From: Embleya scabrispora
GTDB lineage: Bacteria > Actinomycetota > Actinomycetes > Streptomycetales > Streptomycetaceae
DNA: 64,000 bases
Assembly (NCBI RefSeq): GCF_002024165.1
Contig: NZ_MWQN01000003.1
Location: 186,001 to 250,000 of the forward strand
Direction: 5' to 3'
Part shown: positions 1 to 8,865 of the stretch, piece after piece
Layout of the letters: each line of letters begins with the position of its first letter
How positions within the stretch are numbered: position 1 is the stretch's first letter
Made by a program: the position numbers and the translations under genes
Notes under the pieces: model-generated
What the model was told of the DNA's origin: nothing
Databases searched by the model: none
What the model saw: only the letters and a program-made list of their open reading frames with translations

Positions 1-2
1 CG

Positions 3-1202
3 TTGAGCGTGGGCGCGACGGTATGCGTGCCGGCCGAGGACGTCCGGCTCGACCCGGTCGCCCTGTGCCGGTGGCTGGACCGGGAACGGATCGATCTGAT
101 CCACTGCGTGCCCTCGGTCTTTCGCGCCCTGGCGGGCGCGATCGACACGGTCCGGCCGGGGTTCGAGGCACTGAAGTGCGTGGCCCTGTCCGGTGAGCGC
201 GTGCTGCCCGCCGACGCCGCCGGCTGGTTCGACCGCTTCGGCGAGCGGATCCGGCTGCTGAACCTCTACGGGCCCTCGGAAACCACCATGACGAAGACCT
301 TCCACTTCGTCACCGCCGCCGACGCGCGGAGCAGGTCCGTCCCGATCGGACGCCCGATGCCCGACACCGTCGTCCTGCTGCTCGACGAACGCGGCCGGGA
401 GGTACCACCGGGGCGGGTCGGCGAGGTTCACCTGCGTACGGCCTACCGCAGCCTCGGGTACCACCGCAGGCCGCAGGAGACCGAACGCGCCTTCATCGCC
501 GACCCCACCCGGCCCGGCGGCGGCGAAGTCGTCTACCGGACCGGGGACTTCGCGCGCCTGCTGCCCGACGGCACGCTCGACTTCCTCGGCCGCCGGGACC
601 GACAGGTCAAGGTCGGCGGCGTGCGGGTGGAGCTGGACGGGGTTGAGCAGCTCCTGCGCGAGGACCCGTCGGTCGCCGAGGCGGCCGTCGTGTCGGTCGA
701 GCCGGACGACGCCCCGCCGTACCTGTGCGCGTTCGTCGAGACCGGCACGGGGACGGACTCCGAGGAACTTCGCACTCGACTGGGCGAGCATCTGCGCGCA
801 CACCTGCCGGACGGCGCGATCCCGGCGGTGATCGTGCCGCTGGAGCTCATTCCGCGCACCATCAGCGGCAAGATCGACCGCAAGGCGCTCACCGTGCCCG
901 TGCGGTCCCCCGCCCGACCCGACGCGGACGCCGTCGCACCGCGCACAGCCACCGAACGCACGATCGCCGGGATCTGGGCGCGTACGCTGCCGGCCCCGGT
1001 CGACGACGTGCGCACCCGGTTCTTCGACGTGGGCACCTCGCTGGCCGTGATCTCGGTGCTGGCGCGGCTGACGGAGGAGTTCGGAGTGTCCGTCCCGCTG
1101 GCGGACTTCCTGGCGAACCAGACGATCGAGGGCCTGTCGAACCTGGTCGAGCGCTTGCTGCTCGCCGACGACGACGCCGACGACGACCTCTTCGGGAGCT
1201 GA
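3..1202 (+). CDS. NRPS-like adenylation domain plus peptidyl carrier domain (5' truncated by window)
   Basis: The frame is open at the left edge, so only the C-terminal ~399 residues are seen. They hold the second half of an AMP-forming adenylation domain: A5 motif NLYGPSETT (~87-95), A7 YRTGD (~178-182), A8 RDRQVKVGG (~200-208) and A10 KIDRKAL (~290). A carrier domain follows. Its 4'-phosphopantetheine site reads FFDVGTSLAVIS (Ser ~346), one residue shorter than the usual FFxLGGxSL. An acidic tail (DDDADDD) ends the protein. By family it activates an amino or aryl acid as the AMP ester and loads it on its own carrier. The substrate cannot be read because the A4 region lies outside. The stop codon is followed after 1 nt by the next start, so this is the same operon as the PP-loop, racemase and dehydrogenase genes. 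Confidence 0.9.
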   Translation: MSVGATVCVPAEDVRLDPVALCRWLDRERIDLIHCVPSVFRALAGAIDTVRPGFEALKCVALSGERVLPADAAGWFDRFGERIRLLNLYGPSETTMTKTFHFVTAADARSRSVPIGRPMPDTVVLLLDERGREVPPGRVGEVHLRTAYRSLGYHRRPQETERAFIADPTRPGGGEVVYRTGDFARLLPDGTLDFLGRRDRQVKVGGVRVELDGVEQLLREDPSVAEAAVVSVEPDDAPPYLCAFVETGTGTDSEELRTRLGEHLRAHLPDGAIPAVIVPLELIPRTISGKIDRKALTVPVRSPARPDADAVAPRTATERTIAGIWARTLPAPVDDVRTRFFDVGTSLAVISVLARLTEEFGVSVPLADFLANQTIEGLSNLVERLLLADDDADDDLFGS

Positions 1203-1203
1203 C

Positions 1204-3663
1204 ATGACCGACCAGCCGCTGGACGCCGAGCGGATCGAGTCCGTCGAACGCCGGGTGCGGACGGCCGTGTTGGACCAGGACGGCGTCCTCGACTGCGCCG
1301 TCGTGTTCAACGAGGCCGACCCCGCGGCGGCCGGCGCCCGCGCCTGTGTCCGGTGCGGGATCAGCGCCGCGTACCCGGGACTGCGCTTCGATTCGGACGG
1401 GGTCTGTTCGCTGTGCGCGCGCTACGCCGCCCATCGATCGGCGATGCACGCCTACTTCCGTGACCCGCGGGAACTGGCGCCGCGGCTGCGCGAGGCCGCG
1501 CGAGGGCGCGGATCGCACTACGACTGCCTGCTGCTGTTCAGTGGCGGCAAGGACAGCACGTATGTGCTCTACCAGCTCGTGGAACTGGGTCTGCGCGTAA
1601 TGACCTTCACCTTCGACAACGGGTTCATCTCGCGGACCGCGCTGCGCAACGTCGAGAGCGTCACCGCCGAACTGGGCATCGAACACGTCACCGCCACCCA
1701 CGCCGACCAGAAGCGGATCTTCCTGAACTCGCTCCAGGAGCACAAGAGCGTGTGCAACGGGTGCTTCCGCTCCCTCCTGGACCTGAGCACCGAACTCGCG
1801 CACCGGCGCGACATCCCCACGGTGGTCACCGGGCTCTCCCGCGGCCAGATCATGGACGAGCGGCTGTCCTGGTTCCACGAGCAGGGCATCTTCGACGTGG
1901 CCGAGATCGAGGAGAAGCTGCGGCTGGGCCGGGAGGTGTACCACCGGGCCGCGGGCACGGTCGACGCCGCCGCGGTGAACGCGGTCCAGGTCGTCGACTA
2001 CTTCCGCTACTCGGCGGTGACGAAGGAGGACGTGCGAGCCTTCCTGCGCGAGCGCTCGTCGTTCTGGGCGCAGCCCACCGATACGGGGTTCTGCAGCTCG
2101 AACTGCATGATCAACGATGTGGGCACCTATGTTCACGCCGCGGAGCGCGGTTTCCACAACTACGAGGCGCCGACCCGCTGGGAGGTACGGCTCGGGCACC
2201 TGGACGTCGCCGAGGCGGACGCGGAACTGCGCGCCCCGGTGGAGACCGCGCAGGTGAAGCGGATGCTGGCCAGGATCGGCTATCCGGACCCGGCCGACGC
2301 CGACCGGACGGGCGCCCGGCTGGCGGTCTACTACGTCGCCGACCCCAGCGCGTCGGGCGACCGGCTCGCGGCCGCGGTGGCCGATGCCCTGCCGCCCGCA
2401 CTGGTACCGGCGCAGTGGGTGCGGGTGGCGGAGATCCCCAGGGTCGCGGGCGCCGTGGATCGGTGGGCTCTGCGCGGGATGCACCGCCCGAAGGCCCCGG
2501 GCTCGCGGGGCGGGGGCGTCACCGCGGACGCGGATTCCGATCGCTCGGTCGCGGTCCGTCCGGTACAGCGTCGGATTCTCGATGGGGATCCGGTCCGGGC
2601 GGCGCACCGGGCCCGAGCCCTGTTCCTGACCTCGGAGTCCGGTTTCCCGGTCGCCGACCTGAAGCGGGTGTGGCTGCAACTGCTGCTGCACCACGAGGCG
2701 TTGCGACTGCGATTCGGCCACGGGGATCAGGGCTGGCGGCAGTCCCGGGGCGGCCTCGGCGGGGCGGTCCACGTCTCGCGGGTGGACCTCACCGGCCAGG
2801 ACCCGGACGCGCAGGGGCGGGTGCTGCGCCGGCTCACCGACCGGATGCGGGCCCGGCTGCACGTCGATCGGGGTCCGCTGCTGCGGGCCGCGGTGGTCGA
2901 CCGGGGCGCGCGGCCGGCGGGTCTGTTGATCGTGGTGCACGAACTGGCCGCGGATGTCGAGTCCTGGCGGGTGCTGTTGGCGGACCTGGCCCTGGGGCTG
3001 GGACAGCTCCGGGCGGGCTCGGACGTCCGGTTGCCACCCGCCGCGTCGTTCCTGGACCACCCGGCCGAGCCCGCCGGCGTCGAGGACGAGGCGGGCCCGG
3101 AGGTCGCCGGGGCAGGCTGTGTCCTCCCGGGATCGCCCGCGCCCGAGCCGATCGCCGAGGAGTCGCTCGAAGCGCGCTGCCCGGTGCGCGCGGCGACGGC
3201 CCGCGACGTCGCCGCTGCGATCGCGCACGTGCTGGTCGAGGAGTTCGGCGGCGGGCGACTGGTCGCGGACGTCCTCGATCACACCACGCGCAGGCCCGCG
3301 ACACGGGTGATCGGTCCGCTGGCCGAAGCGGACCGCTGGGTGGTGACCCCGCTCGCGCGGGGAGCGAGCGTCGTACGGGTCGCGAGCGCGGCCGAGCCGG
3401 CCCGGGTGCGCTACGAACACTTCGGCGATCCGGCCGCCGCGCTGCTTCCGTCGGGGGTGGCCTGGACGCTGCGCGACACGGTGTGGCGGGACTTCGCCGG
3501 GCCGGTGCACCCGGGCGACACCGATGTGACGATCACCGGTGTCGTCGACGCCGGCGAGCTCGTGCTCACCTGGTGGTGTCCCGCCTCCGTGGGCACGCGG
3601 CTGGCGGCGGCCCACATCCCCGAGCGCGTCGCGCGGCGGCTGATCGGGGAGCAGGCCGGCTGA
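1204..3663 (+). CDS. PP-loop ATPase (sugar-amidotransferase/AANH-like) fused to a vestigial epimerisation/condensation-like domain
   Basis: 819 residues in two parts. The N-terminal half (to ~400) has a CxxC...CxxC zinc-ribbon-like pair (~48-71), the PP-loop SGGKDST (~112-118), a VCNGC motif (~184) and CSSNC (~297). This matches the N-acetyl-sugar amidotransferase / adenine-nucleotide alpha-hydrolase superfamily, which adenylates a carbonyl or thiolate for nitrogen or sulfur transfer. The C-terminal half (~445-800) resembles an NRPS epimerisation domain: PVQRRIL, LLLHHEALRLRFG and VHELAADVESWRVLLADL (~578-595). In the HHxxxD motif the second (catalytic) His is Glu, and the EGHGRE-like motif is absent. 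I infer a non-catalytic carrier-docking domain that brings the PP-loop enzyme to the loaded carrier of the upstream protein. I recognise no characterised protein with this layout. Confidence 0.75.
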   Translation: MTDQPLDAERIESVERRVRTAVLDQDGVLDCAVVFNEADPAAAGARACVRCGISAAYPGLRFDSDGVCSLCARYAAHRSAMHAYFRDPRELAPRLREAARGRGSHYDCLLLFSGGKDSTYVLYQLVELGLRVMTFTFDNGFISRTALRNVESVTAELGIEHVTATHADQKRIFLNSLQEHKSVCNGCFRSLLDLSTELAHRRDIPTVVTGLSRGQIMDERLSWFHEQGIFDVAEIEEKLRLGREVYHRAAGTVDAAAVNAVQVVDYFRYSAVTKEDVRAFLRERSSFWAQPTDTGFCSSNCMINDVGTYVHAAERGFHNYEAPTRWEVRLGHLDVAEADAELRAPVETAQVKRMLARIGYPDPADADRTGARLAVYYVADPSASGDRLAAAVADALPPALVPAQWVRVAEIPRVAGAVDRWALRGMHRPKAPGSRGGGVTADADSDRSVAVRPVQRRILDGDPVRAAHRARALFLTSESGFPVADLKRVWLQLLLHHEALRLRFGHGDQGWRQSRGGLGGAVHVSRVDLTGQDPDAQGRVLRRLTDRMRARLHVDRGPLLRAAVVDRGARPAGLLIVVHELAADVESWRVLLADLALGLGQLRAGSDVRLPPAASFLDHPAEPAGVEDEAGPEVAGAGCVLPGSPAPEPIAEESLEARCPVRAATARDVAAAIAHVLVEEFGGGRLVADVLDHTTRRPATRVIGPLAEADRWVVTPLARGASVVRVASAAEPARVRYEHFGDPAAALLPSGVAWTLRDTVWRDFAGPVHPGDTDVTITGVVDAGELVLTWWCPASVGTRLAAAHIPERVARRLIGEQAG

Positions 3664-3664
3664 G

Positions 3665-4456
3665 GTGGCGCGCTCACGCACCCTCGGTGTGCTCGGTGGG
3701 ATGGGACCGGCGGCGACGGCGGAGTTCCTGCGGCTGCTTGCCGTGCGCGTGGCGGCCGGCAGCGACCGGGAGCACCCCCGGATCCTGATGCTGTCCGAGC
3801 CGGGCATCCCGGACCGGACCGCCGCGCTGCTCAGGGGCGACGACGCACCGCTTTTGCCGATCCGGCAGGCGCTGTTCACCCTTGCCGACTGGGGCGCGGA
3901 GCTGCTCGCGGTGCCCTGCAACACCGCGCACGTCTACATCGATCGATTCCGCGACCGACTGCCGGTGCCCCTGGTGCACATCGTGGAGGCGAGCGTACGG
4001 GCCGCCGAGGTCGCCAGTCCCGACGGGGCCTGGTTGACGGCGACCGCGGGTACCGTCGCCGACGGCATCTATCAGCGCTATGCGCAGCACCGGGGATACC
4101 GACTCCTGCTCCCCGACGAGGCGCGCCGGCGGCGCATCCACGCCGCCGCCGTGCTGGTGAAGGCGAACCGGCTGCCGGCTGCCGGCGCGACCCTGGGTTC
4201 GGCGGTCCACGAGTTGCTGCGCATTCGATGCCTGCCGGTGATCAGCGCCTGTACCGAACTCCCGCTCGCCTACGCGCACAGCGGGCTGCCGGCGCGATTC
4301 CAGGTGTCCAGTGTCGACGCACTGGCGTCGGCCTGCGCGCACGCCCTGTACCCCGACCGCGGACCCGTACCGGGCCTGCTCTCGTCGACGGCCCCACGGG
4401 CGGTCGCCGGGTCCGGCTCCGGGTCCACGTCCGATCCCCCCGAAGGAGCACGATGA
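3665..4456 (+). CDS. Aspartate/glutamate racemase family protein
   Basis: 263 residues starting at GTG, 1 nt after the preceding stop. The N-terminus LGVLGGMGPAAT is typical of the Asp/Glu racemase superfamily. Both catalytic cysteine motifs are present: PCNTAH (~85) and SACTELPLAY (~195). Members invert the alpha carbon of aspartate or glutamate without a cofactor, using two cysteines as base and acid. Placed between carrier-protein enzymes, it probably supplies a D-amino acid, or racemises an intermediate, for the product of this operon. Its substrate cannot be read from sequence. The C-terminal ~30 residues are Ser/Gly/Pro-rich. The stop overlaps the next start as ATGA. Confidence 0.85.
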   Translation: MARSRTLGVLGGMGPAATAEFLRLLAVRVAAGSDREHPRILMLSEPGIPDRTAALLRGDDAPLLPIRQALFTLADWGAELLAVPCNTAHVYIDRFRDRLPVPLVHIVEASVRAAEVASPDGAWLTATAGTVADGIYQRYAQHRGYRLLLPDEARRRRIHAAAVLVKANRLPAAGATLGSAVHELLRIRCLPVISACTELPLAYAHSGLPARFQVSSVDALASACAHALYPDRGPVPGLLSSTAPRAVAGSGSGSTSDPPEGAR

Positions 4457-5607
4457 CACTCGCACGCCTGTCGAAGGAACGCCGGCTGCTGCGCGAGACG
4501 GTCGCCGACTTCGCCCGCGCCAAGGTGGCTCCGGTGATCTCCGATATCTACCGACGCGAGGAGTTTCCCTACGAACTGGTCGCCGCCATGGGCCGCATGG
4601 GCTTGTTCGGGCTGGCCTTCGAGGAGCGCTACGGCGGCATGGGCGGGGATGTGTTCACCCTGTGTCTGGCCATCGAGGAACTGGCCAGAGTGGACTGCTC
4701 GGTGGCCGTCGCTCTGTCCGCGGGCGTGACGCTCGGCGCGATCCCCATCCATCGGTTCGGCACCCCGGCACAGAAGGAACGCTGGCTCCCCGCCCTGTGC
4801 ACCGGCGAGCGGATCGCCGGCTTCGGGCTCACCGAACCCGGCGGCGGGACCGACACGGCGGCGGCCCGCACCAAGGCGGAACTCGACGGTGACGAATGGG
4901 TGATCAACGGCAGCAAGGCGTTCATCACCAACTCCGGTACCGACATCACCAGCCTGGTCACCGTGACGGCGGTGACCGGCACCCGCGCCGACGGCGCCAA
5001 GGAGATCTCCGCGCTCGTCGTGCCGTCGGGCACCCCGGGCTTCACGGTGGCACCGTCGTACTCCAAGGTGGGCTGGTGCGCCTCGGACACCCACGAACTC
5101 GGTTTCGCCGACTGCCGGGTGCCGGCCGAACACCTGCTCGGCGAACGCGGCCTGGGCATCGCGCAGTTCATGTCGGTGCTGGACGAGAGCAGGATCGCGA
5201 TCTCGGCCGTCGGAGCGGGGATGGCCCAGGGCTGCGTGGACGAGTGTGTGCGCCATGCCAAGGAGCGGACGGCGTTCGGGCAGCGCATCGGCGCGTACCA
5301 GTCGATCCAGTTCAAGATCGCCGACATGGAGACGCGCGCCCACACCGCACGCCTGGCCTACTACTCGGCCGCGGCCTCGATGCTGCGCGGCGAATCCTTC
5401 TCGAAGGAGGCGGCGATGGCCAAGCTGGTCTCCTCCAGGGCGGCGATGGACAACGCCAGGGACGCGACCCAGATCTTCGGTGGCTCCGGCGTGATGAACG
5501 ACAGCCCCGTGGGCCGCTTCTACCGCGACGCCAAGATCCTGGAAATCGGCGAAGGCACCACGGAGGTACAACAGATGATGATCGCCAGGCACCTCGGCTT
5601 GTCCTGA
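4453..5607 (+). CDS. Acyl-CoA dehydrogenase family flavoprotein
   Basis: 384 residues from ATG at 4453, preceded by a good ribosome site (GAAGGAG) and overlapping the racemase stop by 4 nt. The fold signatures are clear: FGLTEPGGGTDT (FAD/substrate loop), KAFITNSG, RIAISAVGAGMAQG, KERTAFGQRIGAYQSIQFKIAD, QIFGGSGV, and the C-terminal GEGTTEVQ with the usual catalytic Glu. Such enzymes make an alpha,beta-double bond in an acyl thioester using FAD. In natural-product operons with an A domain and a carrier, homologues oxidise carrier-bound aminoacyl groups, for example prolyl-PCP to pyrrolyl-PCP. That role is an inference here. A role with free acyl-CoA is the alternative. Confidence 0.9.
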   Translation: MTLARLSKERRLLRETVADFARAKVAPVISDIYRREEFPYELVAAMGRMGLFGLAFEERYGGMGGDVFTLCLAIEELARVDCSVAVALSAGVTLGAIPIHRFGTPAQKERWLPALCTGERIAGFGLTEPGGGTDTAAARTKAELDGDEWVINGSKAFITNSGTDITSLVTVTAVTGTRADGAKEISALVVPSGTPGFTVAPSYSKVGWCASDTHELGFADCRVPAEHLLGERGLGIAQFMSVLDESRIAISAVGAGMAQGCVDECVRHAKERTAFGQRIGAYQSIQFKIADMETRAHTARLAYYSAAASMLRGESFSKEAAMAKLVSSRAAMDNARDATQIFGGSGVMNDSPVGRFYRDAKILEIGEGTTEVQQMMIARHLGLS

Positions 5608-5806
5608 CCCCACCCCCGGGCAGCGCCGCGACACGTCATCTCCGGGTTCACCGACCTCCGAGTGGCACCTCGACGTCGTCGCGAACCGCCGCCTGCGCAC
5701 CGGGCCCGACCGCCACCGACACGGCGCGATGGAATACGAGCCCAGCGGGAACATCGCCGACCGAAGTAGCATCGTCCGCCAGTGATCTCGACGAGGGGAG
5801 CATCGC

Positions 5807-6394
5807 GTGCGGGCGATCGTGGGCGTGACCGTATCGGCCGTCATCGTGTTGGCGGCGTGCAACGACACCGACTCCCCGAAGAAACAGGCCACGGCCCCAC
5901 CTTCGACATCGTCCCCGACGCCGACGACCGCACAGACCGTCGTCGCTCCGGCACCGGCCACATCCGCGCCGCCGGCGCCGACCGGCTCCGGAGCGCCGAA
6001 CCCGTCGGCGACGTCCGGCACGCCGCCGGCTCGGCAGGCCGCATCCACCGAGGCCGCGATCCAGCGCTACGAGCAGTTCCTGCACGCCGTGGGCCGCGAG
6101 GACCTCGCCACGGTCTGCGACATCGCCGGCCCGGCGGCGAAGAAGGCCCAGGACGACGGCTTCGGCCCGTGCACCAGCACGATGCCCATCACGTTCGGCA
6201 TGTTCTCCGCCGCGCAGAAGAAGGCCATGCAAACCGCCACGGTCGACCCGAGCCGAGTCTCGGCACGCCGACCCGACAGGGTGGAGGTCCCCGCCAAGGC
6301 GGTCCGCGCGAGCGTCCCCTTCTCCGAAAGCGACCTCGGCAACCAGACCCTCCAGTACATCGACAACGCGTGGTACATCGTCGACCAGGGATAG
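5807..6394 (+). CDS. Secreted lipoprotein of unknown function
   Basis: 195 residues from GTG, with ribosome site GAGGGGAG just upstream. The N-terminus has a short signal peptide ending in a lipobox (VLAAC, Cys ~19). A Pro/Thr/Ser/Ala-rich linker follows (~25-85). A small folded domain then reads AAIQRYEQFLHAVGREDLATVCDIAGPAAKK and ends DNAWYIVDQG. The domain layout (EQFLxAxxxxDxxTxC...) is like many actinobacterial lipoproteins with a nuclear-transport-factor-2-like domain. No catalytic residues can be named. It stands alone between the NRPS-like operon and the convergent siderophore uptake genes. Confidence 0.8.
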   Translation: MRAIVGVTVSAVIVLAACNDTDSPKKQATAPPSTSSPTPTTAQTVVAPAPATSAPPAPTGSGAPNPSATSGTPPARQAASTEAAIQRYEQFLHAVGREDLATVCDIAGPAAKKAQDDGFGPCTSTMPITFGMFSAAQKKAMQTATVDPSRVSARRPDRVEVPAKAVRASVPFSESDLGNQTLQYIDNAWYIVDQG

Positions 6395-6668
6395 ACCTGT
6401 CCGGCGGACAGTACCCAAAGCACACCCCGTGCCGCGTGCCGCTTCGGCATCCGCCCGCGACAGCGCCGGCCCGGGCCGTGGTGACGTCGTTCCCGGCCGA
6501 CACGAGGGCGAACACCGCGCCGATGACCGATGTACCGGGGCGAGGGCAGCGCCAAGGAGAGCCCGACGTCGGCCAAGTCCGGTTCGTCGTATCGCGGACC
6601 CTGTCCGCCGGCGACGTGGGGGCAGCCCCGACGCGGTGTGGGCATCGAGCGGCAAAGGGTCGTTGCGT

Positions 6669-7535
6669 CTACGGACGTTGCGGGTGGGGTGGCTGTGCCG
6701 GTGGCCGGCGGCGGCCCAGTGGGATGACCAAAGGGGTGCCCGAGACCGGGTCGTCGATGATTTGGCACGGTAGACCGAAGACGTCCTCGACCAGCTCCGG
6801 CGTGACGATGTCGCGGGGTGGCCCGACGGCGAACACCGTGCCGTCGCGCATGGCGATGATGTGGTCGGCGTAGCGGCAGGCGTGGTTGAGGTCGTGCAGG
6901 ACCGCGACGAGGGTGTGGCCATCGCGTTCGTTGAGGTCGCGCAGGAGTTCGAGGAGTTCGATCTGGTGGGCGATGTCGAGGAATGTGGTGGGCTCGTCCA
7001 GGAGCAGCAGTGGGGTCTGCTGGGCCAACACCATGGCCACCCATACGCGTTGGCGCTGGCCCCCCGACAGGGCGTCCACCAGGCGCGGCGACAGGTCGGT
7101 GGTCCCGGTCGCGGCCAGGGCGTTCAGCACGGCCGTCTCGTCCTCGTCGGACCACTGGCGCAGCAGCTTCTGGTGGGGATAGCGGCCTCGGGCGACGAGG
7201 TCGGCCACCGTGATGCCGTCGGGGGCGACCGAGGTCTGCGGGAGCAGGCCCATCCGCCGGGCCACCTCCTTGGCCGGAAAGGACGAGATGGCCTTGCCGT
7301 CCAGGTGCACCGTGCCGGCAACCGGGGTGAGCAGACGGGACAGTGCGCGCAGGAGCGTGGACTTGCCGCACGCGTTGGGGCCGATGATCGCGGTGATCGC
7401 TCCGTCGGGGATGTGCACGGTGAGGTCGCGGGCCACGAGGCGATCGTCGTACCCGAGGGTCAGTCCCTGTGCCCACAGCCGGGGCGCGGAAGTCGGTGTG
7501 GCGGGGTGCGCGCGGGGGTCGACGGCGATGTTCAT
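6669..7535 (-). CDS. Iron-siderophore ABC transporter ATP-binding protein (FecE/FhuC type)
   Basis: 288 residues. Walker A GPNACGKST (~55), signature LSGGQRQR (~150), Walker B LLLLDEPTTFLD and switch His VLHDLNHACRYAD fit the FecE/FhuC family closely. It energises uptake of ferric siderophore through the two FecCD permeases encoded just upstream. It is the last gene of the five-gene minus-strand uptake operon, 112 nt after the second permease, so it may have its own ribosome site but shares the promoter near 12.27 kb. The N-terminal ~15 residues are variable. Confidence 0.93.
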   Translation of the reverse strand: MNIAVDPRAHPATPTSAPRLWAQGLTLGYDDRLVARDLTVHIPDGAITAIIGPNACGKSTLLRALSRLLTPVAGTVHLDGKAISSFPAKEVARRMGLLPQTSVAPDGITVADLVARGRYPHQKLLRQWSDEDETAVLNALAATGTTDLSPRLVDALSGGQRQRVWVAMVLAQQTPLLLLDEPTTFLDIAHQIELLELLRDLNERDGHTLVAVLHDLNHACRYADHIIAMRDGTVFAVGPPRDIVTPELVEDVFGLPCQIIDDPVSGTPLVIPLGRRRPPAQPPHPQRP

Positions 7536-7647
7536 CGTGGCGAAGTCCGTTCTGCGATGGAGGGGTTGGGGGCTCCGTGGGCGCGGGTGCCGGCGTCGCG
7601 AACCGGGGCGGACGCCGGGCGGCCGACCGCTCGCGTCGCGCGGGTCG

Positions 7648-8865
7648 TCACTGCCGCCGTGCCTCGCCGACCAGCAGCCGAATCAGGTAGGCGCCGCCGA
7701 TGCTGACCGTGACCACTCCCACCGGCAATTGGGTCGGTGCGAACAGGGTTTGAGCGAACCAGTCGCTCGTGATCAGCAGCGCCGCCCCCATCGCGGCCGA
7801 CGGCAGTATCGTCACCCCCGCGCTGCGGGCGACGCGGCGGGCCAGTTGCGGCGCGGCGAGCGCGACGAACGAGATCGGTCCGGCCGCGGCGGTGACCATG
7901 GCGGTCAGCGCGACCCCGGTGACCACGAGGGCGATGCGGGTCGGCTCGGTGCGTACCCCCAGGGCGCGGGCGGCGTCGTCGCCCATCTCCAACATCCGCA
8001 TGCGTCGGCCGAGGATCAGGGCGATCGGCAGCAGGATCGCGAACACGACGGAAACCGGGCGTACTTGCTGCCAGCCCAGGCCGTTGAGCGAGCCGGCTCC
8101 CCACACCGCCGCCGCCATCGCGGTCTCCAGGTCGGCCTTGACGATGACCCACGTGTTGACCGACGCGAGCAGCGCGCTGATGCCGATGCCCACGATGATC
8201 AGCCGAAAGCCCTGGATTCCCTGCCGGTAGGCCAGCAGGTAGACCAGCGCGGCGGTTGCGATCCCACCCACGAGGGCTCCGCAGGCGACCTGGTAGTAGC
8301 CGCCGTGGACGAGCATGATCACCATGAGCGCGCCGGTGTTGGCGCCGGTATTGAAGCCGATGATGTCCGGGCTGCCGAGCGGATTGCGGGTCAACGACTG
8401 GAAGATGGCGCCACTGACACCGAGCGCGGCACCGGCGAGCAGGGCCAGCAGGACGCGAGGCAGTCGCCATTCGATCACGACCATGTGCACCTTGGCGGGT
8501 ACGTCCGTGAACAGTGCCTCGGTCACCTGGACGGGCGAGAGCGAGTACTCCCCCGTGCCCAGTGCCAGGACGGCGACGACGGCCGTGACGACGAGCAGCG
8601 CCGCACACGCGACGCCGGTCCGGACGTCCAGGCGCAGCGACACACGTCCGTCGAGGAGCCGGATCACCCGGACCGCGCGCCCGAAGTCGATCGCCGCGTG
8701 CGGTCCGGGGCGTACGCCCGCCCGCTCCGCCTCCTCGTCGCGGGCGTCCGGGCCGGCCGAGCCGCGGCCCGGCGCGGTGGGCGGCGACGCGAGAGTGGAC
8801 GTGGACGACGCGGCGCCCGGCAACGGCGTGCTGGGCGAAGTCGGCGACGGATCCGGCGACTTCAC
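7648..8865 (-). CDS. FecCD family iron-siderophore permease (second)
   Basis: 405 residues from GTG at 8865, overlapping the first permease stop as GTGA, with AAGGTGAG upstream. The frame stays open further upstream, but the coupled start fits best. The first ~100 residues are a Pro/Ser/Thr-rich cytoplasmic extension. About nine hydrophobic segments then follow. Family signatures are RLPRVLLALLAGAALGVSG, QSLTRNPLGSPDIIGFNTGA, GDDAARALGV and AGPISFVALAAPQLAR. It forms the membrane channel as a heterodimer with the first permease. Confidence 0.93.
   Translation of the reverse strand: MKSPDPSPTSPSTPLPGAASSTSTLASPPTAPGRGSAGPDARDEEAERAGVRPGPHAAIDFGRAVRVIRLLDGRVSLRLDVRTGVACAALLVVTAVVAVLALGTGEYSLSPVQVTEALFTDVPAKVHMVVIEWRLPRVLLALLAGAALGVSGAIFQSLTRNPLGSPDIIGFNTGANTGALMVIMLVHGGYYQVACGALVGGIATAALVYLLAYRQGIQGFRLIIVGIGISALLASVNTWVIVKADLETAMAAAVWGAGSLNGLGWQQVRPVSVVFAILLPIALILGRRMRMLEMGDDAARALGVRTEPTRIALVVTGVALTAMVTAAAGPISFVALAAPQLARRVARSAGVTILPSAAMGAALLITSDWFAQTLFAPTQLPVGVVTVSIGGAYLIRLLVGEARRQ

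Noticed and set aside
889-3924. 1011-codon open frame on the minus strand across the NRPS-like operon
   Set aside because: Arg/Pro/Gly/His-rich shadow of the plus-strand genes with no domain or ribosome site; the plus strand has clear families.
4270-6048. 592-codon minus-strand frame over the dehydrogenase gene
   Set aside because: Antisense shadow; composition follows codon bias of the real gene on the other strand.
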